Shown: positions 8,769 through 16,766, counted from the stretch's first letter. The stretch is 33,604 nt of DNA from an uncultured Lachnospiraceae bacterium (GCA_944384015.1 CALWRT010000116.1:1-33604), one strand, 5' to 3'. The notes: a model not told the origin generated them from the letters alone. A program made the numbers and translations.

Positions 8769-9685
8769 ACAGAGAAGGGAAAGCTTCAAGATTTTCAGCA
8801 AAGCGGGCAGCCCCCTGCATGATTCTGCTTGCGGGGATTCTGTGGGGGACGCTGGGAGTTCCCACGAGAGTGCTGGACGCCCAGGGGCTATCGGCAATGC
8901 AGTGCGTAATTTTCCGCGCCTGGGGGGCTTCTGTGATTCTGATTCCTGCTTTGTTCCTCTATGACAGAAGGCTTCTGCGTATCAGGCTTAAGGATATCTG
9001 GTGCTTTCTCGGGACTGGGGTGTGCAGCATTGTCTTTTTCAATACGTGCTATTTTATGGCAATGACAATGACATCCCTGTCTGTGGCGGCAGTGCTGCTG
9101 TACACGGCGCCGATCTTTGTCGTCCTGCTGTCCAGGCTGCTGTTTGGGGAAAGCCTGACGGGAAAGAAGCTGCTGGCCATGGCCCTTGCGTTTGTCGGCT
9201 GTGTGTTCGTGACGGGTATTGCCGGCGGCGGTGCCGCCCTGTCCGGACGCGGGCTTCTGGTAGGGCTGGGGGCGGGCTTCGGCTATGCGCTCTACAGCAT
9301 ATTCGGCCGTTTGGCGCTGAACCGGGGCTACACATCGATGACCGTGACAGCCTATACATTTCTGACAGCCTCTATCGTGATGCTCCCCTTTTCCAGGCCG
9401 GGGCAGATATGGAAAGCAGTCAGCGCCGGGAGGCAGGCCGGTATGGCAGCTGCTTACCTGGTGCTGGCCGGGACAGCGGCCGCTTATCTGCTGTACACGG
9501 TAGGCCTGGTCTATGTGGAAGCAAGCAAAGCGTCCATTATGGCTTCCATTGAACCGGTGGTCGCCACGCTGACCGGGATGATTCTGTATGGAGAGAGGCC
9601 GACGGCGGCCGGGGCTATTGGGATTGTCCTTGTCCTGACGGCCGTCGTGCTGCTGAACTTGCCTGACAGACAGGCGGGAAAGTGA
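8765..9685 (+). CDS. EamA/DMT-superfamily transporter
   Basis: A 306-residue, very hydrophobic protein with about ten predicted membrane spans arranged as two EamA repeats. The first repeat starts near ILLAGILWGTLGVPTRVL (residues 20-37) and the second near GLLVGLGAGFGYALYSIFGR. The substrate is unknown; family members export amino acids, nucleobases or sugars. It overlaps the mutase by four bases (ATGA), so it is probably translated with the fucose operon. A role in sugar-nucleotide or precursor transport is possible but not shown. It ends only 12 bases before the stop of a convergent gene, with no evident terminator between them. Confidence 0.9.
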   Translation: MNREGKASRFSAKRAAPCMILLAGILWGTLGVPTRVLDAQGLSAMQCVIFRAWGASVILIPALFLYDRRLLRIRLKDIWCFLGTGVCSIVFFNTCYFMAMTMTSLSVAAVLLYTAPIFVVLLSRLLFGESLTGKKLLAMALAFVGCVFVTGIAGGGAALSGRGLLVGLGAGFGYALYSIFGRLALNRGYTSMTVTAYTFLTASIVMLPFSRPGQIWKAVSAGRQAGMAAAYLVLAGTAAAYLLYTVGLVYVEASKASIMASIEPVVATLTGMILYGERPTAAGAIGIVLVLTAVVLLNLPDRQAGK

Positions 9686-9697
9686 TTGGATGTCTTC

Positions 9698-10390
9698 TTA
9701 ATCAGCAATGGCCCACAGAGCAGCTGCCTTCGCGTGAAGCTCTGCTGTATCCAACACGGGGATGGGGAGATCTTCCTGGCGTATCAGAAGGCCGATCTCC
9801 GTGCAGCCGAGGATTACGCCTTCAGCGCCCTGCCGGATGAGAGACTCTATGACGCGCAGGAATGTCTCCCGGGAGCTGGGAGACAGGATGCCGGCACACA
9901 GCTCTTGGAAAATGATGTCGTTGATAAGCGGAATGTGGTCAGCTTCGGGAAGCAGGACACGAATACCGGCCTCCTGAAGCTTTTTTGTGTAGAAGTCTTG
10001 GGTCATCGTATATTTTGTGCCGAGCAGGGCTGCCGTGCGGATGCCCTGCCGGCGCAGTTCCCTGGCAGTTACATCGGCGATGTGCAGCAGAGGGATCCGT
10101 ATGCGCTGCTGGATCTGCGGGGCAACCTTGTGCATCGTGTTTGTACAGATGACAAGGCAGCCGGCGCCTGCCGCCTCCAATTTCTGGGCGGCCTCAGACA
10201 GAATGTCAGCCGCCTGTTCCCAGTCTCCGGCAGATTGAAGGGCTTCCATCTGCGCGAAATCCACGCTGTACATGAGGATTTGAGCGGAGTGCAGGCCGCC
10301 CATGTGGCTTGTAACCGTTTCATTGATGATCTTATAGTAGGTGACGGTACTTTCCCAACTCATACCGCCAAGCAGTCCAATTGTTTTCAT
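9698..10390 (-). CDS. aspartate/glutamate racemase family protein
   Basis: A 230-residue cofactor-independent racemase-like protein. The N-terminus MKTIGLLGGMSWEST is the typical start of the aspartate racemase family. The two catalytic cysteines are C82 in VICTNTMH and C196 in ILGCTEIG. Its likely action is racemisation of a small L-amino acid such as aspartate or glutamate; specificity cannot be read. The start ATG at 10388-10390 has a GGAGGAAA site upstream. It is the last gene of the blaI-blaR1-like operon, 27 bases after the M56 gene, which suggests a cell-wall or D-amino-acid link, but that is inference. Confidence 0.9.
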   Translation of the reverse strand: MKTIGLLGGMSWESTVTYYKIINETVTSHMGGLHSAQILMYSVDFAQMEALQSAGDWEQAADILSEAAQKLEAAGAGCLVICTNTMHKVAPQIQQRIRIPLLHIADVTARELRRQGIRTAALLGTKYTMTQDFYTKKLQEAGIRVLLPEADHIPLINDIIFQELCAGILSPSSRETFLRVIESLIRQGAEGVILGCTEIGLLIRQEDLPIPVLDTAELHAKAAALWAIAD

Positions 10391-10417
10391 ACGGTTTCCT
10401 CCATAATGAATGATCGA

Positions 10418-11446
10418 TTATACATCGTCGGTGACAAGAACCGTGCCGGGACTTTCATAGACCCCGGACAGGTTCGGCTCTCCTTCCTGCCTTGGATTCG
10501 TCAGGAAACAGAGGGCGGCGGCAATGCAGATGACCCAAGCGGCCGCGGCCATGAAGGGAGAGGGCCTCTGAAATGCCAGAACAGACCGGATTCGTTCCTT
10601 TACGCCGATCTCTCCAAAAGCCAGCGGCACAGCAAGAGAAGAGCGGCTTGCGGCGCTGCACGCCAGGAGGGCATAGGCATAGTTCTTCCGATCCTGCATA
10701 TTCCTATCTTTTATCACTGCCTCATCACAGGCGAGCTCCATGTCGCGGCAGAAGAAAATATAGGCGGCCCACATAAGGGGATGAAACCAGTAGGCGGCCA
10801 GAAGCAGGAAGCCAAGGAGCTTCTGCCAGTGGTCATGGCGCTTGATGTGCATTCTTTCGTGGGCGAGGACATATGGGATCCAGGAAGGGTCAAGGTTAGA
10901 AGGAATATAAATCCGGGGCCGGAACACGCCAAAGATAAACGGCTCCGAAATATAGTCACAAATCCGGACAGCGTCACTGGGCGGGGTACTGGTATTGGAT
11001 GCCAGAGGGACGGAAAACTGAAGAAGCCGCCGCAGCCTCCGCAAACCTGCGAGACTGTAAAGCATGACAGCCAGTATACCTGCCAGCCAGAGAAAGGCGA
11101 AAAAAGTCATAATGTAGCGGCCATTCCCTGCCGGCACGGAGACGCCCTCAAAATAGCGGTCTCCCAGATATTCATTGATTGGATTGTCAAGGACGGCAAT
11201 GCCAGTATGAATATAGAAGGAAGGGCCGGTGAGGATTCTCTGGGGCAGTGTCCGGGCGCTTGGCAGCAGGCTGAACATGCTCTCGGCAGAGATCGGGCAG
11301 ATAAGCCTGACAGCCACGAAAACCCACAGGATACAGCGGTAAGACTTGGGGATCCTCAGCGGAAGAAGGCGCAGTATGAGAACGGCCAGTACAAGCCAGC
11401 CCGCGGCAATGCTCATATTGATAAGTTGAAGGAATAGGGCACCCAC
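10418..11446 (-). CDS. M56-family (BlaR1/MecR1-like) membrane metallopeptidase without a sensor domain
   Basis: A 342-residue integral membrane protein. The start is GTG at 11444-11446, with GAGGAGGT just upstream, overlapping the end of the repressor gene. There are membrane spans near residues 8-30, 36-52 and 112-132, then the zinc-protease motif HERMH (196-200) with downstream E237 in DMELACDEAV, and a last span at ~297-315. In BlaR1 this region cleaves BlaI-type repressors when an extracellular domain senses a beta-lactam. Here only ~27 residues follow the last span, so the penicillin-binding sensor is missing. The signal is therefore unknown. The gene ends at a normal TAA with no sign of a frameshift. 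Confidence 0.9.
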   Translation of the reverse strand: MGALFLQLINMSIAAGWLVLAVLILRLLPLRIPKSYRCILWVFVAVRLICPISAESMFSLLPSARTLPQRILTGPSFYIHTGIAVLDNPINEYLGDRYFEGVSVPAGNGRYIMTFFAFLWLAGILAVMLYSLAGLRRLRRLLQFSVPLASNTSTPPSDAVRICDYISEPFIFGVFRPRIYIPSNLDPSWIPYVLAHERMHIKRHDHWQKLLGFLLLAAYWFHPLMWAAYIFFCRDMELACDEAVIKDRNMQDRKNYAYALLACSAASRSSLAVPLAFGEIGVKERIRSVLAFQRPSPFMAAAAWVICIAAALCFLTNPRQEGEPNLSGVYESPGTVLVTDDV

Positions 11447-11448
11447 AG

Positions 11449-11811
11449 CTACACCTCCTCAGCTTGGTCGATCATCTGTCTGATCTGAGCAATTTCTTCA
11501 GCGGTTAAAGCTTTGCGCTTGGTGAAGGCGGCCAGGAATGCCGGAAGGGAGCCCCCAAAGGCGTCCTCCACAAGCCGCTCTCCCTGTAGACTGTAGAATT
11601 CTTCCCGGGACAGGAGGGAAGAGACGATTCCGCTATTATTTTGAAAAATCCCACGGGTGCACAGTTTCTTGAGAACGGTGTAAGTGGTTGTCCGCTTCCA
11701 GCCGAGCTCCTGCATGCAAATGCGGGCGAGCTCGCCGGAGGCAATCGGCTCATGGCTCCATATAATATCAGCAAACTTAGATTCCACCGGGGCCAGCGTC
11801 CATGCGTTCAC
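11449..11811 (-). CDS. BlaI/MecI/CopY-family transcriptional repressor
   Basis: A 120-residue winged-helix repressor. Residues ~5-75 hold the DNA-binding domain, including ELGWKRTTTYTVLKKLCTRG, the BlaI-type recognition helix and wing start. The C-terminal helices ALTAEEIAQIRQMIDQ are the dimerisation part. The start is GTG at 11809-11811, chosen because AAGGAGGGG sits eight bases upstream and no in-frame ATG is nearby. The stop is two bases before the start of the M56 peptidase, which would be the protease that inactivates it. Two dyads with the arms GTCTAT/ATAGAC lie upstream and are the likely binding sites, so the operon is probably autoregulated. Confidence 0.92.
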   Translation of the reverse strand: MNAWTLAPVESKFADIIWSHEPIASGELARICMQELGWKRTTTYTVLKKLCTRGIFQNNSGIVSSLLSREEFYSLQGERLVEDAFGGSLPAFLAAFTKRKALTAEEIAQIRQMIDQAEEV

Positions 11812-11874
11812 AGGAATCCCCTCCTTCTATAAATATTATATAAGTACAGACTTTTCAAAAATTTGTGTTTGTCT

Positions 11875-11891
11875 GTCTATTCGCAATAGAC
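11875..11891. promoter_or_regulatory. predicted BlaI-type operator, site 1
   Basis: A perfect inverted repeat GTCTAT-5-ATAGAC (with one more T/A pair inside, 7-3-7). It has the same arms and spacing as the dyad at 11909-11925; the centres are 34 bases apart, about three helical turns. It would lie downstream of the TTGACA/TAGACT promoter on the minus strand. Confidence 0.7.
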
Positions 11892-11908
11892 TTCCTCTGA
11901 TGTGTATA

Positions 11909-11925
11909 GTCTATCAAGAATAGAC
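11909..11925. promoter_or_regulatory. predicted BlaI-type operator, site 2
   Basis: A perfect inverted repeat GTCTAT-5-ATAGAC overlapping the spacer and -10 element of the repressor's promoter. The arms are identical to those of site 1. The centre differs (CAAGA versus TCGCA), which suggests that the arms, not the centre, are under selection. Confidence 0.72.
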
Positions 11926-12010
11926 AAGTGTGTCAATAGGGAAAAGGCGACATAAGCCAAACGTTCTATAATGTATGCTGTGAATCGCAACTCCGTTTTG
12001 GAAAAAAAGC

Positions 12011-12039
12011 TTGATTTTTTTGGAAGAGTCGTATATAAT
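12011..12039 (+). promoter_or_regulatory. promoter of the S10-spc ribosomal operon
   Basis: TTGATT (12011-12016), a 17-base spacer, then a perfect TATAAT (12034-12039). An A/T-rich stretch, as in strong ribosomal promoters, lies just upstream. Transcription would start near 12046, giving a leader of about 230 bases before rpsJ. Confidence 0.8.
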
Positions 12040-12045
12040 AACTCT

Positions 12046-12274
12046 TGCTGTGACATTGATAGCGTTGAAGCGTGAGGTTGCTGCCTGAGAATGGCAGGTT
12101 TTCCGTGGAGCGAATGTCAAGTTAGGAAACTGGCGACAAGTCACTGTACAATTAGCAGAAAGGTCCACCACAGAGTGGATACCACGTGTGAGGCTTAAGG
12201 ACACACACGGAAGAGTGTACAGTCACCGCTTGTCGTACTGAGTGTTAAAGTACGAAAAGGAGGCGACTTTTTTT
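12046..12274 (+). promoter_or_regulatory. structured 5' leader of the S10 operon, probable autoregulatory RNA
   Basis: The long non-coding leader has several perfect arms. There is a hairpin CTGCC (12081-12085) with GGCAG (12093-12097). A closing helix pairs GCGACAAG (12133-12140) with CTTGTCGT (12229-12236, last pair G-U), extended by ACTGTACA (12143-12150) with TGTACAGT (12216-12223). Inside are small hairpins, TCCAC/GTGGA and CGTGTG/CACACG. The sequence GGCGAC occurs again at 12262-12267, directly after the ribosome binding site and before seven T's. GTCG of the closing helix could therefore pair with either copy, a possible switch hiding the rpsJ start. In E. coli the S10 leader is controlled by L4; whether L4 binds here is unknown. 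Confidence 0.6.
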
Positions 12275-12592
12275 ATGGCAAGTCAAGTAATGAGAATCAC
12301 ACTCAAGGCATATGACCATCAGCTGGTGGATGCATCTGCCAAGAAAATCATCGAAACTGTTAAGAAGAATGGGTCACAGGTGAGCGGGCCGGTGCCGCTG
12401 CCCACGAAGAAAGAGGTTGTGACAATCCTGAGGGCAGTACACAAGTACAAAGATTCCAGAGAACAGTTCGAGCAGAGAACACACAAGAGACTCATCGATA
12501 TCATCACGCCTACCCAGAAGACCGTGGACGCCCTGTCCCGTCTGGAGATGCCCGCCGGCGTATACATTGATATCAAGATGAAGAACAAGTAA
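12275..12592 (+). CDS. rpsJ: 30S ribosomal protein S10
   Basis: A 105-residue protein and first gene of the S10 operon. S10 sits in the 30S head and in many bacteria also joins NusB in transcription antitermination. Family signatures are [14 protein letters not shown] near the start and [16 protein letters not shown] in the middle (the conserved GPxPLPT loop). The ATG at 12275 is chosen because AAGGAGG lies at 12257-12263; the 11-base spacing includes a run of seven T's. An upstream in-frame start at 12242 lies inside the leader helix and is not believed. Confidence 0.97.
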   Translation: MASQVMRITLKAYDHQLVDASAKKIIETVKKNGSQVSGPVPLPTKKEVVTILRAVHKYKDSREQFEQRTHKRLIDIITPTQKTVDALSRLEMPAGVYIDIKMKNK

Positions 12593-12752
12593 TGATTAAT
12601 TTAAGGTAGTAATCCTGAAGGGTTGATATAGAAGCAACATAGAAGAAAGCAAGAACAACAAGCTTTCGTGTTCCACTTATATCCGCTGTTCTAGGATGAT
12701 TGGGGAGCTAAGGCAACCTAATCCGCTGTAGAGAAAACAGGAGGTAAAAAGA
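12593..12752 (+). other. 160-base spacer between rpsJ and rplC with weak structure
   Basis: No gene is seen. A 9-base direct repeat ATCCGCTGT occurs at 12681-12689 and 12721-12729. Between the copies, GATTGGG can pair with CCTAATC (one G-U). Other short arms (GAAAGC/GCTTTC, GAACA/TGTTC) are present. It ends in the AGGAGGT site of rplC. Function unknown. Confidence 0.35.
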
Positions 12753-13388
12753 ATGAAGAAAGCGATTTTAGCAACAAAAGTCGGAATGACTCAAATCTTC
12801 AATGATGACGGAGTCTTAACTCCGGTAACGGTTCTTCAGGCTGGACCTTGTGTGGTGACACAGGTGAAGACTGTAGAGAACGACGGCTATGCGGCTGTTC
12901 AGGTCGGCTTCGGCGAGAAGAGGGCCAAGCTTGTGAGCAAACCGCTGCAGGGACATTTCAAGAAAGCCGGCGTAGACAACAAGAGATATTTGAAGGAGTT
13001 CAAGTTTGAAAACGCGCAGGAATACAGCCTTGCACAGGAAATCAAAGCGGACATCTTCGCTGCGGGCGATAAGATCGACGCGACGGCTATTTCCAAAGGC
13101 AAAGGGTTCCAGGGCGCAATCAAGAGACATAATCAGCACAGAGGACCAATGGCTCATGGTTCCAAGTTCCATCGCCATGCAGGATCCAACGGTGCCTGCT
13201 CCGATCCGTCCAAAGTATTCAAGGGCAAGAAAATGCCTGGACACATGGGATGCAAGAAGATCACCATCCAGAACCTGGAAGTGGTAAGAGTCGATGCAGA
13301 TAAGAATCTCATCCTTGTGAAAGGTTCTGTACCGGGCCCGAAGAAATCTCTGGTAACAATCAAAGAGACTGTGAAGGTCGGAAAGTAA
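12753..13388 (+). CDS. rplC: 50S ribosomal protein L3
   Basis: A 211-residue protein. L3 binds 23S rRNA near the peptidyl-transferase centre and starts 50S assembly. The N-terminus [20 protein letters not shown] is the standard bacterial L3 start. The long loop reaching toward the active site is visible as [20 protein letters not shown], followed by KKMPGHMG. An AGGAGGT site precedes the ATG. rplD follows after 29 bases. Confidence 0.98.
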   Translation: MKKAILATKVGMTQIFNDDGVLTPVTVLQAGPCVVTQVKTVENDGYAAVQVGFGEKRAKLVSKPLQGHFKKAGVDNKRYLKEFKFENAQEYSLAQEIKADIFAAGDKIDATAISKGKGFQGAIKRHNQHRGPMAHGSKFHRHAGSNGACSDPSKVFKGKKMPGHMGCKKITIQNLEVVRVDADKNLILVKGSVPGPKKSLVTIKETVKVGK

Positions 13389-13417
13389 GCTTTTAGCAGG
13401 AAAGGAGGAACACACAG

Positions 13418-14038
13418 ATGGCAAACGTATCTGTTTACAATATGGAAGGCAAAGAAGTTGGCACAATGGAGTTAAACGATGCCGTGTTCGGTGTAGAAGT
13501 AAATGAACACCTGGTGCATATGGCCGTTGTCAGCCAGCTGGCAAATAATCGTCAGGGAACGCAGAAGGCTAAGACTCGTTCTGAAGTTTCCGGCGGCGGA
13601 AGAAAACCTTGGAGGCAGAAAGGAACCGGACACGCGAGACAGGGTTCGACAAGAGCGCCTCAGTGGACCGGCGGCGGAGTGGTATTTGCCCCCACTCCTA
13701 GGGATTACACAATCAAACTGAACAAGAAGGAGAGAAGACTGGCTCTGAAATCCGCGCTGACCTCCAGAGTTCAGGAGAATAAATTCATCGTTGTTGACGA
13801 GCTGAAATTTGATGAGATTAAGACAAAGAAATTCCAGGCAGTTCTGGACGGCTTCAAAGTCAGCAAAGCGCTTGTGGTTCTGAACGAGAACGATGAGAAA
13901 GTAGTTCTCTCCGCAAGGAATATTCCCGGCGTAAAGACTGCGCTCAGCAATACGATTAATACCTATGATGTAATGAAATATAACACCGTAATCGCTACGA
14001 AGGCAGCGGTTGAGCAGATCGAGGAGGTGTACGCATAA
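13418..14038 (+). CDS. rplD: 50S ribosomal protein L4
   Basis: A 206-residue protein. The exit-tunnel loop is recognised as [19 protein letters not shown], followed by [12 protein letters not shown]. In proteobacteria L4 is the autogenous repressor of the S10 operon, so it is the first candidate ligand for the leader upstream of rpsJ. A strong AAAGGAGG site lies upstream. The stop codon shares a base with the rplW start (TAATG), so the two are translationally coupled. Confidence 0.98.
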   Translation: MANVSVYNMEGKEVGTMELNDAVFGVEVNEHLVHMAVVSQLANNRQGTQKAKTRSEVSGGGRKPWRQKGTGHARQGSTRAPQWTGGGVVFAPTPRDYTIKLNKKERRLALKSALTSRVQENKFIVVDELKFDEIKTKKFQAVLDGFKVSKALVVLNENDEKVVLSARNIPGVKTALSNTINTYDVMKYNTVIATKAAVEQIEEVYA

Positions 14039-14337
14039 TGGCAAACATTCAGTACTATGATGTCATCCTCAAACCGGTAGTAACCGAGAAGAGCATGGCC
14101 GGCATGGGAGAGAAGAAATACACATTCTTAGTTCATCCTGAAGCAAACAAGGCTATGATCAAAGAAGCGGTTGAGAAGATGTTCACAGGCGCGAAGGTAA
14201 AGAGCGTGAACACCATGAACCTGGACGGCAAGACAAAGAGACGCGGCATGACCTATGGCAAGACAGCCAAGACAAAGAAAGCGATCGTACAGCTTACCGC
14301 CGACAGCGCCGATATCGAAATCTTCGAGGGCCTATAA
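14038..14337 (+). CDS. rplW: 50S ribosomal protein L23
   Basis: A 99-residue protein lying at the tunnel exit, where trigger factor and SRP dock. The N-terminal [13 protein letters not shown] is the family signature, and [19 protein letters not shown] matches the basic rRNA-binding loop. It starts on the TAATG overlap with rplD. The stop codon lies at the very start of the repeat that fills the following spacer. Confidence 0.97.
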   Translation: MANIQYYDVILKPVVTEKSMAGMGEKKYTFLVHPEANKAMIKEAVEKMFTGAKVKSVNTMNLDGKTKRRGMTYGKTAKTKKAIVQLTADSADIEIFEGL

Positions 14338-14374
14338 GACCAGGCGATTGACGAGCCGAAGGCGAAGACAGAGC
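14336..14374 (+). repeat. spacer repeat, copy 1 (CGAGCCGAAGGC core)
   Basis: Bases 14336-14363 are repeated exactly (28 bases) at 14456-14483. Bases 14352-14374 (23 bases) recur exactly at 19740-19762 after rpsH. The flanks of this copy can pair: GACCAGG (14338-14344) with CCTTGGTC just after 14372, with one bulge, enclosing the core. The core contains a tight GCC-GAA-GGC hairpin. It starts on the rplW stop codon. Confidence 0.75.
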
Positions 14375-14455
14375 CTTGGTCGGGGCCCGTTCACGAACCT
14401 TAATGAGAGCAAGACGAAGACGCCGCTCGAATTTAGTTGAGTGAACATCCTGTAA

Positions 14456-14483
14456 AAGACCAGGCGATTGACGAGCCGAAGGC
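14456..14483 (+). repeat. spacer repeat, copy 2 (exact 28-base match to copy 1)
   Basis: Identical to 14336-14363, 120 bases downstream of copy 1. The right half of the core is missing (GGCCC follows instead of GGCGAAGACAGAG). Between the copies, GTTCAC and GTGAAC can pair and close a ~60-base loop. The whole rplW-rplB gap of 205 bases appears to be made of this repeat and derived sequence. Confidence 0.75.
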
Positions 14484-14542
14484 CCAAACTATACGCATAC
14501 AAGCGTGATACTAAATAGAGAGAATTGAAAGGAGTGACAGTA

Positions 14543-15385
14543 ATGGGAATCAAGAATTATGGCCCATATACACCTTCCATAAGACATATGACCGGTTCTG
14601 ATTTCTCCGAGATCACCAAGACAACACCGGAGAAATCCCTTGTAATTTCTTTGAATAAGAATTCCGGCCGTAACAATCAGGGAAAAATCACAGTAAGACA
14701 CCGCGGAGGCGGATCCAGAAGGAAATATAGAATCATCGACTTTAAGAGAAGAAAAGACGGGATCCACGCAAATGTTATCGGGATCGAGTATGATCCGAAC
14801 AGAAGCGCCAACATTGCCCTCATCTGCTATGAGGACGGCGAGAAGGCATATATCCTTGCTCCTGCCGGACTTGAGGTTGGCATGAAGGTAATGAACGGTC
14901 CGGAGGCGGAAGTTCGTGTAGGCAATTGCCTGCCCCTGTCCGAGATCCCGGTCGGCGCCCAGATCCACAACATCGAGCTTCATCCAGGCAGAGGCGGACA
15001 GCTCGTTCGCTCCGCTGGAAACGGGGCACAGTTGATGGCTAAGGAAGGAAAATACGCTACGTTGAGACTTCCTTCCGGAGAAATGAGAATGGTACCTCTG
15101 AACTGCCGTGCTTCCATCGGTGTTGTTGGAAACGGCGAGCACAATCTGATTAACGTAGGCAAGGCTGGACGGAAACGTCATATGGGTATCCGCCCGACGG
15201 TACGTGGTTCTGTTATGAACCCGAACGACCATCCCCACGGCGGTGGTGAAGGCAAGACCGGAATCGGCCGTCCGGGTCCGTGCACGCCTTGGGGCAAGCC
15301 TGCTCTCGGCTTGAAGACGAGAAAGAAGAACAAGCAGTCTAACAAGTTAATCGTAAGAAGAAGAGACGGTAAAACGATCAAATAA
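14543..15385 (+). CDS. rplB: 50S ribosomal protein L2
   Basis: A 280-residue protein, needed for subunit joining and peptidyl-transferase assembly. The SH3/OB region and the C-terminal [14 protein letters not shown] with the conserved His (H230, equivalent to E. coli H229) are present. The ATG at 14543 is chosen because AAAGGAG lies about nine bases upstream and the protein then begins [12 protein letters not shown] as usual. An in-frame TTG at 14525 lies before that site. Confidence 0.98.
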   Translation: MGIKNYGPYTPSIRHMTGSDFSEITKTTPEKSLVISLNKNSGRNNQGKITVRHRGGGSRRKYRIIDFKRRKDGIHANVIGIEYDPNRSANIALICYEDGEKAYILAPAGLEVGMKVMNGPEAEVRVGNCLPLSEIPVGAQIHNIELHPGRGGQLVRSAGNGAQLMAKEGKYATLRLPSGEMRMVPLNCRASIGVVGNGEHNLINVGKAGRKRHMGIRPTVRGSVMNPNDHPHGGGEGKTGIGRPGPCTPWGKPALGLKTRKKNKQSNKLIVRRRDGKTIK

Positions 15386-15397
15386 GGAGGTATATCA

Positions 15398-15679
15398 ATG
15401 GCACGTTCACTTAAGAAGGGACCGTTTGCAGATGCAAGCCTGCTGAAGAAGATTGAAGCATCCAATGCATCCGGAGATAAACAGGTAATCAAGACTTGGT
15501 CTCGTCGTTCCACAATCTTCCCTCAGTTCGTAGGACATACGATCGCTGTTCATGACGGAAGAAAACATGTTCCGGTATATATCACGGAAGACATGGTAGG
15601 CCATAAGCTGGGAGAGTTCGTTGCAACCAGAACTTACAGAGGACATGGCAAAGACGAGAAGAAATCCAAGGTACGTTAA
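15398..15679 (+). CDS. rpsS: 30S ribosomal protein S19
   Basis: A 93-residue 30S head protein that contacts S13 and the A-site tRNA. The typical [12 protein letters not shown] start and the signature [20 protein letters not shown] are present, followed by [24 protein letters not shown] site overlaps the rplB stop, giving a 12-base gap. Confidence 0.98.
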   Translation: MARSLKKGPFADASLLKKIEASNASGDKQVIKTWSRRSTIFPQFVGHTIAVHDGRKHVPVYITEDMVGHKLGEFVATRTYRGHGKDEKKSKVR

Positions 15680-15711
15680 TAGAGATTATATTTGAAAGGA
15701 GGTTCATCCAA

Positions 15712-16098
15712 ATGGCGAAAGGACATAGATCCCAGATAAAGAGAGAGAGAAATGCGAACAAGGATACAAGGCCGTCGGCAAAACTGTCTTATGCCAGAGT
15801 GTCTGTCCAGAAAGCATGCTTCGTTTTGGATGCCATCAGAGGAAAGGATGTACAGACAGCACTTGGAATTTTAACTTACAGCCCAAGATATGCTTCTAGT
15901 ATTATAAAGAAATTATTGGAGTCGGCGATTGCGAACGCTGAGAACAACAACGGAATGGATGCCAGCAAGCTCTACGTTGAAGAGTGTTACGCAAACAAAG
16001 GACCTACAATGAAGAGAATCAGACCGCGGGCTCAGGGAAGGGCTTACAGGATCGAGAAGAGAATGAGCCACATCACGGTCGTACTCAATGAGAGATAA
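15712..16098 (+). CDS. rplV: 50S ribosomal protein L22
   Basis: A 128-residue protein. L22 lines the exit tunnel with a long beta-hairpin, seen as [20 protein letters not shown] near the C-terminus; changes in this hairpin give macrolide resistance in other bacteria. The hairpin shows no insertion or deletion visible by eye. A GAAAGGAGG site precedes the ATG. Confidence 0.97.
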   Translation: MAKGHRSQIKRERNANKDTRPSAKLSYARVSVQKACFVLDAIRGKDVQTALGILTYSPRYASSIIKKLLESAIANAENNNGMDASKLYVEECYANKGPTMKRIRPRAQGRAYRIEKRMSHITVVLNER

Positions 16099-16109
16099 GG
16101 AGGGCAATC

Positions 16110-16766
16110 ATGGGACAGAAAGTTAATCCGCATGGCTTAAGAGTCGGTGTTATAAAAGACTGGGATTCCAAGTGGTATGCAGAAGGCGACTTTGCAGACT
16201 GCTTAGTGGAAGACTATAACATCAGAAAATTTCTGAAGAAAAGATTATACAGCGCGGGCGTTTCCAGAATTGAGATTGAGAGGGCGTCTGACAAAGTAAA
16301 AATCATTATTTATACCGCAAAACCGGGTCTCGTAATCGGAAAAGGCGGAGCTGAGATTGAGAAAGTAAAAGGTGAGCTCAGCAAATATACAGATAAGAAG
16401 CTGATTGTAGACATCAAGGAGATTAAGAGGCCTGACAGAGAGGCACAGCTTGTGGCTGAGAACATTGCTCTGCAGCTTGAGAATCGTGTATCCTTCCGGC
16501 GTGCAATGAAATCCTGCATGGGCAGAACGATGAAGGCCGGCGCTAAGGGGATCAAGGCCTCCTGCTCCGGACGTCTGGGCGGAGCCGATATGGCACGTAC
16601 CGAATTCTACAGCGAGGGCACGATCCCGCTGCAGACTTTGAGAGCAGATATTGACTATGGCTTTGCTGAGGCAGATACCACCTACGGCAAGATCGGCGTA
16701 AAGGTATGGATCTACAAAGGCGAAGTTCTTCCCACAAAAGCATCAAAGGAAGGGAGCGATAAATAA
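16110..16766 (+). CDS. rpsC: 30S ribosomal protein S3
   Basis: A 218-residue protein that forms part of the mRNA entry channel. It begins [13 protein letters not shown]. The KH-type RNA-binding loop is VIGKGG (residues 75-80). The C-terminal domain includes [20 protein letters not shown], the family signature. TAAGGAGGG overlaps the rplV stop. The stop overlaps the rplP start (TAATG). Confidence 0.98.
   Translation: MGQKVNPHGLRVGVIKDWDSKWYAEGDFADCLVEDYNIRKFLKKRLYSAGVSRIEIERASDKVKIIIYTAKPGLVIGKGGAEIEKVKGELSKYTDKKLIVDIKEIKRPDREAQLVAENIALQLENRVSFRRAMKSCMGRTMKAGAKGIKASCSGRLGGADMARTEFYSEGTIPLQTLRADIDYGFAEADTTYGKIGVKVWIYKGEVLPTKASKEGSDK

Larger units (their letters stand above)
11835..11936 (-). 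promoter_or_regulatory. promoter region of the BlaI-type operon
   Basis: On the minus strand, TTGACA (plus positions 11931-11936) is followed after 17 bases by TAGACT (11908-11913). One operator dyad covers the spacer and -10 box, so repressor bound there should block RNA polymerase. A second possible -10, TATAAT at 11835-11840, lies closer to the gene but has no good -35 at the right distance. Confidence 0.6.

Noticed and set aside
9686-11437. A 583-codon plus-strand open frame
   Set aside because: It lies antisense to the racemase and M56 peptidase genes, which carry clear catalytic motifs and ribosome binding sites. Its own product has no recognisable domain.
14336-14483. CRISPR array
   Set aside because: There are only two 28-base copies with a 92-base interval, part of a larger dispersed repeat, and no cas genes in the window.
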